NCBI GenBank assembly: GCA_902494295.1
Contig: CABUSL010000069.1
Location: 1-10,835, forward strand
Direction of reading: 5' to 3'
Length of the DNA stretch: 10,835 nt
From: an uncultured Collinsella sp.
Lineage (GTDB): Bacteria; Actinomycetota; Coriobacteriia; Coriobacteriales; Coriobacteriaceae
Positions 1 through 7,582 of this stretch are shown here, in pieces. Below the pieces are notes generated by a model that was not told where the DNA came from, searched no databases, and worked only from the letters and a program-made list of their open reading frames with translations. Both the position numbers and the translations under genes were made by a program. The number at the start of each line of letters is the position of its first letter. Within the stretch, counting starts at the first letter, position 1.

Positions 1-161
1 CCAGCAACGTCACCGCAGGCCGCGACCGGGCTTGGGTTTGAAAACGTCCTCGCGCATGAGGCCCGCCTTTCCTGCTCCTGCGGAGCAGCGGAAAGGCGGG
101 CCTCGCACTGCGGAATGTTTTCAAAACCAAGCCCGGCCCCGGCCTGCGGTAACATCGCTGG
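1..161. repeat. Large intergenic palindrome with 72-base arms
   Basis: Bases 1-72 pair with 90-161 without any insertion or deletion (position i pairs with 162-i). 57 of the 72 pairs are Watson-Crick. The best blocks are 12-21 with 141-150 (perfect), 26-45 with 117-136 (one mismatch) and 58-72 with 90-104 (perfect); inside these, TGCTCC at 73-78 pairs with GGAGCA at 82-87 around a TGC loop. A weakly paired symmetric segment lies at 46-57 / 105-116. The arms reach base 1, so the element may extend off the window. It lies downstream of the metalloregulator gene, so leftward transcription would place it in that 3' region. No flanking T-tract is visible on the right side, and the left side is outside the window. 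It could be a folded RNA, a dispersed repeat or part of a terminator; its function is unknown. Confidence 0.85.
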
Positions 162-218
162 CGCTTCTTGGGCATCGCTTGCTGGCGGGGTTCCTTGTCT
201 GAGTTGGGCTTAGTTGGT

Positions 219-260
219 GGGACCACTCGTCCCGGTCGCTGGTTCGCGCTTTGCGCGAAC
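219..260 (-). other. Two short hairpins after the metalloregulator stop
   Basis: GTTCGCGC (242-249) and GCGCGAAC (253-260) form a perfect 8-bp stem with a 3-base loop, 20 bases past the stop codon of the leftward metalloregulator gene. A second small stem, GGGAC/GTCCC, lies at 219-233. Neither is followed by a T-tract on the minus strand, so they are not convincing intrinsic terminators. They may protect the transcript end or be fortuitous GC-rich folding. The rest of 162-280 shows no gene, tRNA or other recognisable signal. Confidence 0.45.
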
Positions 261-280
261 GGCGCGTTACTGCGGATCCG

Positions 281-670
281 TTAGGCTCCCGATGTTGGAT
301 CCGTCATCTCGTCTCGGCTCAGCATCGCCCGTAGCTTCTCAAAGCTTTCCTCGCTCAGGCAGTGCTCCATGTGGCAGCCCTCTTGCGACGCGACCTCAGC
401 CGAAACACCCGCATCCTCCAGCAGCCCCACGAAAAAGCAGTGCCGCTCCCACATTTGACGAGCGACCTCCAGACCACGCTCCGTCAGATGAACATCTCGC
501 TTGCCCATTTCGACGTAGCCGTTGTTCTCCAACGTCGCCATAGCTTTTGAAACGCTTGCCTTAGTTACGCCAAGGTACTCTGCAACATCAATCGAGCGCA
601 CGATGCCCTGACGTTGCGACAGAACGTAGATCGATTCGAGATAGTCTTCTCCGGATTCACGCAGGGCCAT
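281..670 (-). CDS. DtxR/MntR-family metal-dependent transcriptional regulator
   Basis: A 129-residue DNA-binding repressor of the DtxR/MntR family, close in length to Bacillus MntR (142). Residues 1-65 form the winged helix-turn-helix (recognition region around 36-50, GVTKASVSKAMATL), followed by the dimerisation and metal-binding helices. By alignment from memory, the likely metal ligands are D9, E12, H77, C99, E102 and H103. The first two match the MntR pattern (D8, E11), while C99 stands where MntR has Glu99 and DtxR has Cys102, so manganese versus iron specificity cannot be assigned. There is no SH3-like C-terminal domain, unlike full-length DtxR/IdeR. The ATG at 670 is preferred because GAAAGG lies just upstream; an in-frame ATG at 718 would add 16 residues without family similarity and overlap the candidate operator. 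No metal transporter gene is in the window, so its targets lie elsewhere, apart from possible autoregulation. Confidence 0.88.
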   Translation of the reverse strand: MALRESGEDYLESIYVLSQRQGIVRSIDVAEYLGVTKASVSKAMATLENNGYVEMGKRDVHLTERGLEVARQMWERHCFFVGLLEDAGVSAEVASQEGCHMEHCLSEESFEKLRAMLSRDEMTDPTSGA

Positions 671-695
671 GGGCCGCCTTTCGCGATGATTGCTA

Positions 696-776
696 GTTAG
701 CCGTTGGATACTTTCCACGGCTTACTTTACCGCAAAAGTTGCCCATGTCTTACTACTTTGCCTAAAAGTTAGCCGT
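696..776 (-). promoter_or_regulatory. Candidate operator cluster upstream of the metalloregulator
   Basis: Three copies of a TTAGCCGT-like word lie within 81 bases: 697-704, an inverted variant (CGGCTTA) ending at 724, and 769-776. The first two form an imperfect dyad around about 710. Overlapping these is a tandem imperfect direct repeat, 723-744 and 754-774, with shared blocks TACTTT, CC and AAAAGTT. The repeated half-site GGCTAA (minus strand) resembles half of the classical DtxR/IdeR box. The position just upstream of a metalloregulator suggests autoregulation. This is inference; no clear -35/-10 pair could be chosen on the minus strand. Confidence 0.4.
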
Positions 777-798
777 GTTTCACAAAACGAGCGGGACG

Positions 799-836
799 AA
801 AACAAAATGGGAACACGCCCCGCAAGGAGTGTCCCC
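799..836 (-). terminator. Intrinsic terminator after the ABC-F / HAD unit
   Basis: Read on the minus strand, GGGGACAC (836-829) pairs with GTGTTCCC (816-809), including one G-U pair, with a 12-base loop. It is followed by ATTTTGTTTT (808-799). It starts 16 bases after the HAD phosphatase stop codon and fits a rho-independent terminator for that gene. Confidence 0.75.
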
Positions 837-852
837 AAGTGCCGGGTCGCAG

Positions 853-1623
853 CTACACGAGTCCAAAGTGCTTCGCGGCGTTGTAGATGCCGTCATCGTC
901 TACGGCGGTCGTAACGTAGGTCGCTGCGGCCTTCACAGTCTCCTGCGCGTTGCCCATGGCCACACTTGTGCCCACGGCCGAGAACATCGACAGGTCGTTC
1001 TCGCCGTCGCCAAAGGCAATCGCCTCGCTCGCGTCGATGCCCAGGCGCTCCAGCGTCGCCGCCACGCCCAGGTCCTTGCCGCCGTTGGCCGGAATAATGT
1101 CGCAGAACAGATCGCACCAGCGCGTGGTGAGCGAATGCGACACGGCATCGGTCACGATATGCTCGTCGGCCGGATCAACGAAGGCGCAAAACTGGTAAAC
1201 CGGTGCATCAAAGGCGTGCTCAAACGGCTCCTCGTGGTAGACGATTCCCGCGTTGCTGCCAGCCGTCACCACGCGCTCGGACAGGCGGTTCACAAACGAG
1301 TTCTCGCCCTGCATGCACAGCGAGTCGTAGCACCCCTGCGCCACCTGGCCCACAATCACCGCGACGTCGTCCGGATCGATCGGGCAGCTACGGTAAACGC
1401 CCTTGGCATCAAAGCAGTGCTGGCCCGAAAGCGTAATGTACGCATCCCAGCCCAAGTCGAGCAGCCAATCGGGCATCTGGTAGGTCGGGCGACCCGTGGC
1501 GATCACGCATGCAATCCCCTGCTCGCGAAAGCTGTCGAGCACCTGCTGCGCCGACGCCGGAATCCGGTGGGTCTTAAAGCTCAGCAGCGTACCGTCGATA
1601 TCGAAAAACGCGGCTTTGATCAT
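853..1623 (-). CDS. Cof-type HAD-superfamily hydrolase (sugar-phosphate phosphatase family)
   Basis: A 256-residue HAD-superfamily phosphatase of the Cof / class IIB type, a cytoplasmic magnesium-dependent family that typically dephosphorylates sugar phosphates, nucleotides or flavin precursors. Motif I is DIDGT with nucleophile D8 and acid D10; motif II is ATGR with T43; motif III is the lysine in NGGKD near residue 183; motif IV is GDGENDLSM near 205-213. The cap domain lies between motifs II and III, as expected for type IIB. The substrate cannot be read from sequence. The ATG at 1623 begins 6 bases after the ABC-F stop codon, with GAGGAG inside the end of that gene as ribosome binding site, so the two genes are probably co-transcribed and translationally coupled. 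Confidence 0.9.
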   Translation of the reverse strand: MIKAAFFDIDGTLLSFKTHRIPASAQQVLDSFREQGIACVIATGRPTYQMPDWLLDLGWDAYITLSGQHCFDAKGVYRSCPIDPDDVAVIVGQVAQGCYDSLCMQGENSFVNRLSERVVTAGSNAGIVYHEEPFEHAFDAPVYQFCAFVDPADEHIVTDAVSHSLTTRWCDLFCDIIPANGGKDLGVAATLERLGIDASEAIAFGDGENDLSMFSAVGTSVAMGNAQETVKAAATYVTTAVDDDGIYNAAKHFGLV

Positions 1624-1629
1624 CCTCGT

Positions 1630-3489
1630 CTACTCCTCGCCCTCGAGCTTTTCGCTCGCCTCGAGCCACGCCATCTCCAGCTCGTCCATGGCGGCGTGAG
1701 CCTCGTCGATCTTTGCCTGCTGCTCGCCGAGCGCCGTGTAGTTGGTGGGATCGACCTGGGCCATTGCTGCCTCGGCCTCCTCAACGCGGGCGCGCTGCGT
1801 CTCCATCTTGCGCTCGAGCGAGCTCACCTCGCGGCGGAGTTTCTGACGCTCGGCGTTGGACAGGCCGTTGGGCTGACCGCTCGACTTGGGCTTTTCGGCC
1901 GCAGCTGCCGCGGCACCGGTGTCAAACGTGCCGGTCTTGGCGCTCGGCGCGCCCACGGGCTCGCCCTCGGCGGTAGCGTTGCACAGGCGAAGGTACTGGT
2001 CCACGCCACCGGGCATATGCGTCAGGTGGCCGTCGAGCAGCGCCCACTGCTGGTCGGTCACGCGCTCCATCAAAAAGCGGTCGTGCGTCACCAGAATCAG
2101 CGTGCCGGGCCAGCCGTCGAGCAGGTCCTCGACAATCGCGAGCATGTCGGTATCCAGGTCGTTACCGGGCTCGTCCAGGATAAGCACGTTGGGCTCGTCC
2201 AGGATCGTCAGCAACAGCGACAGGCGACGGCGCTGGCCGCCCGAAAGATCGCCGATGCGGCTCCAGAGCTGCTGCGTCGTAAAACCCAGGCGCTCGCAGA
2301 GCTTTTCGGGCGAAGTCTCCTTGCCGTCGATGACGTAATACTTCTTATAGTTGCCGAGGACCTCGCGGATCGTGTCGCCCATGAAGGGTTCGAGCTCCTC
2401 GAGCTGCTGCGACAGCACGCCAAAGCGCACCGTCTGGCCAATCTTCACACGGCCGCGCGTGGGCTCAATCTTGCCCTGGATCACATCGAGCAGCGTCGAC
2501 TTGCCGGCGCCGTTCTCGCCCAAAAGACCATAGCGGTCGCCCGCACCGATGAGCCAGGTCACATCGGAGAGCACCTGCTTGGGCGCACCATCGGTATCCG
2601 CATAGCCGGCGTCCACGTCGACCACGTCGATAACCTGCTTGCCCAGGCGGCTCACGGCGAGACGCTTGAGCTCCAACTCGTCACGCACGGGCGGCACGTC
2701 GGCGATGAGTTCGCGAGCGGCATCCACGCGAAACTTGGGCTTAGTGGAGCGCGCCTGGGCACCACGGCTCAACCACGCGAGCTCCTTGCGCGCCATGTTG
2801 CGACGGCGCTCCTCGGTAACCGCGGCCATGCGGTCGCGCTCTACGCGCTGAAGGATATATGCGGAGTAACCGCCCTCGAAGGGATCGACCTGGCCGTCGT
2901 GGACCTCCCACATGCTGGTGCAGACCTCGTCCAAGAACCAGCGGTCGTGCGTGACCACGAGCATGGCGCCCTGGCCGCGCTGCCAGCGGGCCTTTAGGTG
3001 ACGCGCGAGCCAGTTGATGGTGCGCATGTCCAGGTGGTTGGTGGGCTCGTCGAGCATAAGCACGTCGTAATCGCCGATTAGCAGGCGCGCGAGGTCCACG
3101 CGACGGCGCTGGCCGCCCGAAAGCTCGCCCACCGTGCCCTCCCAGGGCACATCACTGATGAGGCCGGCCAGGATCTGACGCGTGCGCGGGCTCGAGGCCC
3201 ACTCATACTCGGGCGTGTCGCCCACGACGGCATGGTGCACGGTATCGGTGTCGACAAGCTGGTCCTTTTGGCCGAGCAGACCGATTGTGGTGCCGCGGCG
3301 ATGCGTCACGCGGCCGTCGTCGGGCTCCAACGTGCCGGCGAGCACGCTCAGCAGCGTCGACTTACCGTCGCCGTTTTTACCGACAATACCAATACGGTCG
3401 CCCTCGCCCACGCCGAGCGTAACGCTATCGATAATATGCTTGGTGGGAAACTCTAGGCTGACGGAATCGCATCCCAAAAGAATCGCCAT
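1630..3489 (-). CDS. ABC-F family ATPase with C-terminal coiled coil (Uup-like)
   Basis: A 619-residue soluble protein with two ATP-binding cassettes and no membrane segments, the architecture of ABC-F proteins that act on ribosomes. Cassette 1: Walker A G37-T45 (GKNGDGKST), signature LSGGQ 123-127, Walker B with D147/E148 in LDEPTNHLD, switch H181. A charged linker covers about 205-265. Cassette 2: Walker A G324-T332 (GENGAGKST), signature LSGGQ near 415-419, Walker B D439/E440 in LDEPGNDLD, where G442 replaces the usual Thr. A Pro/Ala-rich segment leads to a Lys/Glu/Arg-rich coiled coil over the last 75 residues or so, as in Uup. The start at 3489 has AAGGAG 8 bases upstream; an upstream in-frame start would encode non-family sequence running into the pst terminator. 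Likely role: translation factor or ribosome rescue; a drug-resistance role cannot be excluded. A TATCAT (3530-3525) is a weak possible -10. Confidence 0.92.
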   Translation of the reverse strand: MAILLGCDSVSLEFPTKHIIDSVTLGVGEGDRIGIVGKNGDGKSTLLSVLAGTLEPDDGRVTHRRGTTIGLLGQKDQLVDTDTVHHAVVGDTPEYEWASSPRTRQILAGLISDVPWEGTVGELSGGQRRRVDLARLLIGDYDVLMLDEPTNHLDMRTINWLARHLKARWQRGQGAMLVVTHDRWFLDEVCTSMWEVHDGQVDPFEGGYSAYILQRVERDRMAAVTEERRRNMARKELAWLSRGAQARSTKPKFRVDAARELIADVPPVRDELELKRLAVSRLGKQVIDVVDVDAGYADTDGAPKQVLSDVTWLIGAGDRYGLLGENGAGKSTLLDVIQGKIEPTRGRVKIGQTVRFGVLSQQLEELEPFMGDTIREVLGNYKKYYVIDGKETSPEKLCERLGFTTQQLWSRIGDLSGGQRRRLSLLLTILDEPNVLILDEPGNDLDTDMLAIVEDLLDGWPGTLILVTHDRFLMERVTDQQWALLDGHLTHMPGGVDQYLRLCNATAEGEPVGAPSAKTGTFDTGAAAAAAEKPKSSGQPNGLSNAERQKLRREVSSLERKMETQRARVEEAEAAMAQVDPTNYTALGEQQAKIDEAHAAMDELEMAWLEASEKLEGEE

Positions 3490-3536
3490 ATGCCCTGCTC
3501 CTTCGTAGAAATTCAACGTTGTCCATGATAGCAGCG

Positions 3537-3573
3537 AAAAGGCGGGCCATCTCCCAAAAGAGATGACCCGCCT
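3537..3573 (-). terminator. Strong intrinsic terminator of the pst operon
   Basis: Minus-strand stem: bases 3572-3560 pair with 3553-3541 over 13 positions with a single G-T wobble-type position, around a 6-base TTTTGG loop. It is followed by TTTT at 3540-3537. It separates pstB from the ABC-F gene on the same strand. The A-rich other flank is poor (a single short run), so activity is expected mainly on the minus strand. Confidence 0.85.
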
Positions 3574-3584
3574 CTCCAATCAGT

Positions 3585-3610
3585 CCCGCGGCAACCGTGG
3601 CCGCCGCGGG
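3585..3610. other. Perfect GC hairpin between pstB and its terminator
   Basis: CCCGCGGC (3585-3592) and GCCGCGGG (3603-3610) form a perfect 8-bp stem with a 10-base loop, 18 bases past the pstB stop codon and just before the pst terminator. There is no T-tract. It may stabilise the 3' end of the pst mRNA; function is unproven. Confidence 0.5.
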
Positions 3611-3628
3611 CCTCAAGCATGTCCCGGA

Positions 3629-4497
<869 letters not shown>

Positions 4498-4501
<4 letters not shown>

Positions 4502-5424
4502 TCGGCCGTCATCTTCCTTGCCAGTTGCTTGCCCACAATGCGGGCGATTACGTTAAACAGCAGCACGCAAATCATCAGCAGTGCAGCGGTGCCCCAGACG
4601 ATCTGCTGGGCCTCGGGGCTGCCCTCGCCATAGATCTTGTAGATGTGCACGGCGAGCGACTCGCCGGGGCGGAACACGTTCCAGGCGCAGGTAGGGCTCG
4701 ACAGGTTAAAGCTCAAGAAGTTCAGACGCACCGGCGAGCTCATGCCCGAGGTAAAGAGCAGTGCTGCGGCCTCGCCAAACACACGGCCGGCCGAAAGCAC
4801 GATGCCGGTCACGATGGCAGGCATGGCCTCGGGGATCAGGATGTGCAGTGTGGCCTCCCAGCGGGTGAGGCCCATGGCCAGGCATGCATCGCGCTGGGCC
4901 TGCGGCACGTCCTCGAGCGCCTGCTGAATCACGCGCACCAGGATGGGGATGTTGAACATGGTGAGCGCGACGGCGCCGGAGATGATGGAGTACTTCCAGC
5001 CCAGCTGCACCGAGAACACCAGGAATCCGAACATGCCGACGACGATGGAGGGCAGCGAGGACAGCGTCTCGATAGCGGTGGAGGCGATGTCGCGAATGGG
5101 CCCGTCCGGCGCGTACTCGACCAGGAAGACCGCGCCGCCCAAGCTGATGGGCACCGAGATGATCAGGGTGATCAGTAGCAGATAGAACGAGTCGAACAGC
5201 TGATAGAGTACGCCGCCCTGGGTTCCGTTGGCACGCGCGGGCTGCGTGAGGAAGCCCGGCTTAAGCAGCGTCGAGATACCCTCGAACAGGATGTAGGCCA
5301 CCATGGAAATGACGATGAGCATGACGATGGCGGCGATCGCCGTCAGCACACCCGTGGCGATGCGGTCCTGCTTTTGGACACGCCCGAGTCTCGCCTCGTC
5401 GATGTGGATGCGCGTGCTAGCCAC
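4498..5424 (-). CDS. pstA: Phosphate ABC transporter permease PstA
   Basis: A 308-residue inner-membrane permease of the Pst phosphate importer, pairing with PstC to form the channel. A hydrophobic segment at about 24-48 is followed by an external loop and then a five-helix MetI-like permease core. The coupling-helix region reads ALEDVPQAQRDACLAMGLTR, the EAA-type loop that contacts PstB. The start is GTG at 5424, overlapping the 3' end of pstC by 8 bases, and the stop overlaps the pstB start by 4. GGGGG and AAGG lie just upstream as ribosome-binding sequence. Length and topology are normal for the family. Confidence 0.96.
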
Positions 5425-6325
5425 GAGCCTTCGCCCCCTTGCGGCCTATAAGGTGGATGATCAGGATGAAGATGAGGCTCATGCCCATCAGCAGCAGACC
5501 GAGCGCCCACAAAACATCGTCCTGGGCCGAGCCCTCGGCATAGACCGCCATGGACGTGGTGAGCGTGGTGGTGATGGTCGAGGCCGGCGACAGCAGCGAC
5601 GTCGGCATGGCCTCGATACCGCCGATGACCATGCGCACGGCGAGCGTCTCGCCAAAGGCGCGGGTCATACCCAGGATGACCGCAGTCATGAGCGACGGCA
5701 TGGCAGACTTGAGCACCACGTGCCAGATGGTCTGCCAGCGGGTGTAGCCCAGCGCGAGCGAGCCCTGACGGTAGCTGTCGGGCACGGCACGCAGGCCATC
5801 GACCGAAAGCGTGGTCATCGTCGGCAGGATCATGACGGCCAGCACGATGGCGCCGGGCAAGATGCCCAGACCCGTGCTCACATGGAAAACGCTCTTCATA
5901 AGGCCGACGACCACGTGAAAGCCAATAAGGCCAAAGACGACCGAGGGAATACCGGTCAAAAGCTCAATAAGCGGCTGAAAAATCTTGGAACCAAACTTAG
6001 GGCTAATCTCGACCGCAAAGATGGCAGAGCCGATGGCGATGGGCAGCGCGATGAGCGTGGAGAGCACCATGACCGCAAACGAGGTGACAATCAGGGGCAG
6101 GGCGCCGGTGTAAGGCAGACCGTTTTCGGCTGTGTTGGCCAGGTCCCACTTGGCGCCGGTAAAGAACTCGACGACCGAAACGCCGTCCTTGAAAAAAGCC
6201 GATAGGCCCTTTTGGGCGACCATAAAGATGAGCGCGGCAACGACAAGCGTCACGAGCGCTACGCACGCGCCCGTGACGCCCAGGCCCACGTTCTCAAGGT
6301 CGCGCTTTGGCAGCTGTTTTGCCAT
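5417..6325 (-). CDS. pstC: Phosphate ABC transporter permease PstC
   Basis: A 302-residue inner-membrane permease, the partner of PstA. The first transmembrane helix lies around 14-37, an external loop follows, and the permease core begins near residue 75. The cytoplasmic loop containing AVPDSYRQGSLALGYTRWQT is the EAA-type contact site for PstB, and GMTRAFGETLAV is a conserved PstC feature. The ATG at 6325 is preceded by GGAAAGG. It lies 25 bases after the pstS stop in the same operon and overlaps pstA by 8 bases. Nothing unusual is seen in length or motifs. Confidence 0.96.
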   Translation of the reverse strand: MAKQLPKRDLENVGLGVTGACVALVTLVVAALIFMVAQKGLSAFFKDGVSVVEFFTGAKWDLANTAENGLPYTGALPLIVTSFAVMVLSTLIALPIAIGSAIFAVEISPKFGSKIFQPLIELLTGIPSVVFGLIGFHVVVGLMKSVFHVSTGLGILPGAIVLAVMILPTMTTLSVDGLRAVPDSYRQGSLALGYTRWQTIWHVVLKSAMPSLMTAVILGMTRAFGETLAVRMVIGGIEAMPTSLLSPASTITTTLTTSMAVYAEGSAQDDVLWALGLLLMGMSLIFILIIHLIGRKGAKARG

Positions 6326-6350
6326 TGCAAACCTTTCCGGGGGCGATTAC

Positions 6351-7289
6351 TTATTTAGAGGAGACCTTGCCGCTGGCGTCCTTGACGACCTTCATGGCAG
6401 AGACGGGGATGAAGCCCTGCTCCTCGACGAGCTTGCCCTGGACGTCGTCGGAGAGCATGAACTCCAGGAAGGCCTTGGTGGCCTCGTCGGCGTCCTTGGA
6501 GCAGTACATGTGCTCGGTAGCCCAGATCTTGAAGGAGTCGTCGGTGACGTTCTTGCTCTTGGGCTCGACACCCTCGACCTTGATGGCGTTGAACTTGGAG
6601 TCATCGAAGTGCGAGAAGTCGAGGTAGGAGATGGCGTTGTCGGTACTGCCCATCTGAGTCTGGACGTCGCCGGACTTGTCGAGCTCGGCGTCGCCCTTAA
6701 AGTCGACGGCCTCGTCGCCAAAGACGGCGGCTTCGAAGGTGGCGCGGGTGCCGGAGCCGGCCTTGCGGTTGAGCACGACGATGGTGGCGTCGCCGCCGCC
6801 GACCTCCTTCCAGTTGGTAATCTGGCCGGAGAAGATGCCCTTGAGCTGCTCGAGGGACAGGTCGTCGACCTTCACGTTCTTAGAGACGACGGGGCCCATA
6901 CCCACGACGGCGACCTCGTGGTCGACGAGGTTCTTGACCTGCTCGGCCTCGAGTTTGGACTCGGCGAAGACGTCGGAGTTACCGATGGTGACGGTGCCGG
7001 CGGCGACAGCGGTCAGACCCTTGCCCGAACCGTTACCCGAACCGGAGACGGAGACGTCCGGGTTGGCATCCATGAACTTCTCGGCAGCGGCCTCGACGAG
7101 AGCCTGAAACGAGGAGGCACCGTCGTAGGTCACCTCGCCAGAGACAGACTCGGCAGCAGCGGCGCTACCCTTGTCGGCGGCGTCGGATGCGCCAGAGCCG
7201 CCGCAACCAACGAGACCGAGACCGACGATGCTGGCAAGACCACCAGCGAGGCCGAGGAACTGACGACGAGAATAAGCCTGATCGAGCAT
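6351..7289 (-). CDS. pstS: Phosphate-binding lipoprotein PstS
   Basis: The 312-residue extracellular phosphate receptor of the Pst importer. The N-terminus carries a twin-arginine motif, SRRQFLG (7-13), a hydrophobic stretch and a lipobox LVGC with lipidated C29, so it is predicted to be exported folded through Tat and anchored to the membrane. A low-complexity Gly/Ser/Ala linker follows. The PBP-like domain begins near VTYDGASSF; GSGKGLTAVAAG and the phosphate-loop motif AGSGTRATFE match the PstS family. The ATG at 7289 was chosen because AGGAAG lies directly upstream and it gives a normal signal peptide; an ATG at 7307 would add six residues. First gene of pstSCAB, so probably the most strongly expressed and induced by phosphate starvation. 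Confidence 0.95.
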   Translation of the reverse strand: MLDQAYSRRQFLGLAGGLASIVGLGLVGCGGSGASDAADKGSAAAAESVSGEVTYDGASSFQALVEAAAEKFMDANPDVSVSGSGNGSGKGLTAVAAGTVTIGNSDVFAESKLEAEQVKNLVDHEVAVVGMGPVVSKNVKVDDLSLEQLKGIFSGQITNWKEVGGGDATIVVLNRKAGSGTRATFEAAVFGDEAVDFKGDAELDKSGDVQTQMGSTDNAISYLDFSHFDDSKFNAIKVEGVEPKSKNVTDDSFKIWATEHMYCSKDADEATKAFLEFMLSDDVQGKLVEEQGFIPVSAMKVVKDASGKVSSK

Positions 7290-7484
7290 GATCTTCCTTT
7301 CATACATGCGACTCGCGGGCACCCCGCCCGCTTTGCTGTTTGGAAAGATACGGCCCCGACCGGGCGGCACCCGCGCCAACTGCGGTTTCTTACGGGCATT
7401 TGATAGACCCTTACCGCAAGCGCGGCTCGGCTTTACAAACGAATAACAAACCCGCCGCCAAGCATGACCCGCCTTTTACACCAA
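7290..7484 (-). promoter_or_regulatory. pst promoter and leader region with PhoP-box-like repeats
   Basis: The region upstream of pstS must hold the operon promoter. TTTACA (7432-7437) and ATAACA (7443-7448) are spaced 11 bases apart on the plus strand, resembling the TTnACA direct repeats bound by Gram-positive PhoP; another TTTACA lies at 7475-7480. A possible -10, TATCAA (7405-7400, minus), lies about 27 bases downstream of the paired repeats, an activator-like arrangement, but no good -35 is seen. The leader contains a GC stem GCGGGC/GCCCGC (7315-7331) just before the ribosome binding site AGGAAG (7298-7293). No known riboswitch was recognised. All regulatory assignments here are inference. 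Confidence 0.35.
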
Positions 7485-7561
7485 TAAAAACAAAGTTGCG
7501 GTGAAATAGTTCCTGCTTGGCCATCAAATGGCCCATTCTAGGAACTATTCCACCGCAACTT
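7485..7561 (-). terminator. Long hairpin terminator of the dipeptidase gene; intergenic repeat copy 1
   Basis: Bases 7493-7513 and 7541-7561 form a 21-bp stem with one noncanonical position (A7504/C7550, which becomes U-G in minus-strand RNA). The 27-base interior contains a nested stem GGCCAT-CAA-ATGGCC (7519-7533). On the minus strand the stem is followed by TGTTTTTATT, so it fits an intrinsic terminator for the leftward dipeptidase, whose stop codon is 21 bases upstream. Bases 7545-7563 are identical to 10817-10835 at the right end of the window, which marks this as one copy of a repeated element. Confidence 0.8.
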
Positions 7562-7582
7562 AGATTGGGAAACCGCGAAACC

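Noticed and set aside
1..161. Retron msr/msd RNA or CRISPR-like repeat
   Set aside because: No reverse transcriptase, cas gene or repeated spacer pattern is present in the window; the element is a single two-arm palindrome.
242..260. tRNA-like TTCG-containing stem
   Set aside because: The sequence is only an 8-bp hairpin; no acceptor stem, anticodon arm or 3' end could be assembled around it.
2170..2196. G442 in place of Thr in the second ABC-F Walker B motif (LDEPGNDLD) as a defect
   Set aside because: Asp and Glu needed for ATP hydrolysis are present, and I recall the same variation in actinobacterial relatives, so it is unlikely to inactivate the site.
775..2997. A 740-codon open frame on the plus strand
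   Set aside because: It lies antisense to the clearly recognisable HAD phosphatase and ABC-F genes, is rich in Arg/His/Ala/Leu typical of GC-rich antisense frames, and shows no domain motif or ribosome binding site.
3537..3548. Shared 11-mer AAAGGCGGGCC between the pst terminator and the 161-base palindrome
   Set aside because: It is short and GC-rich, flanking bases do not match and the structures differ, so chance similarity between stable stems is sufficient.
6132..7403. A 423-codon plus-strand open frame antisense to pstS and pstC
   Set aside because: Its Gly/Val/Leu/Asp repetitive composition is the antisense reading of pstS codons; the minus-strand genes have full family motifs and operon spacing.
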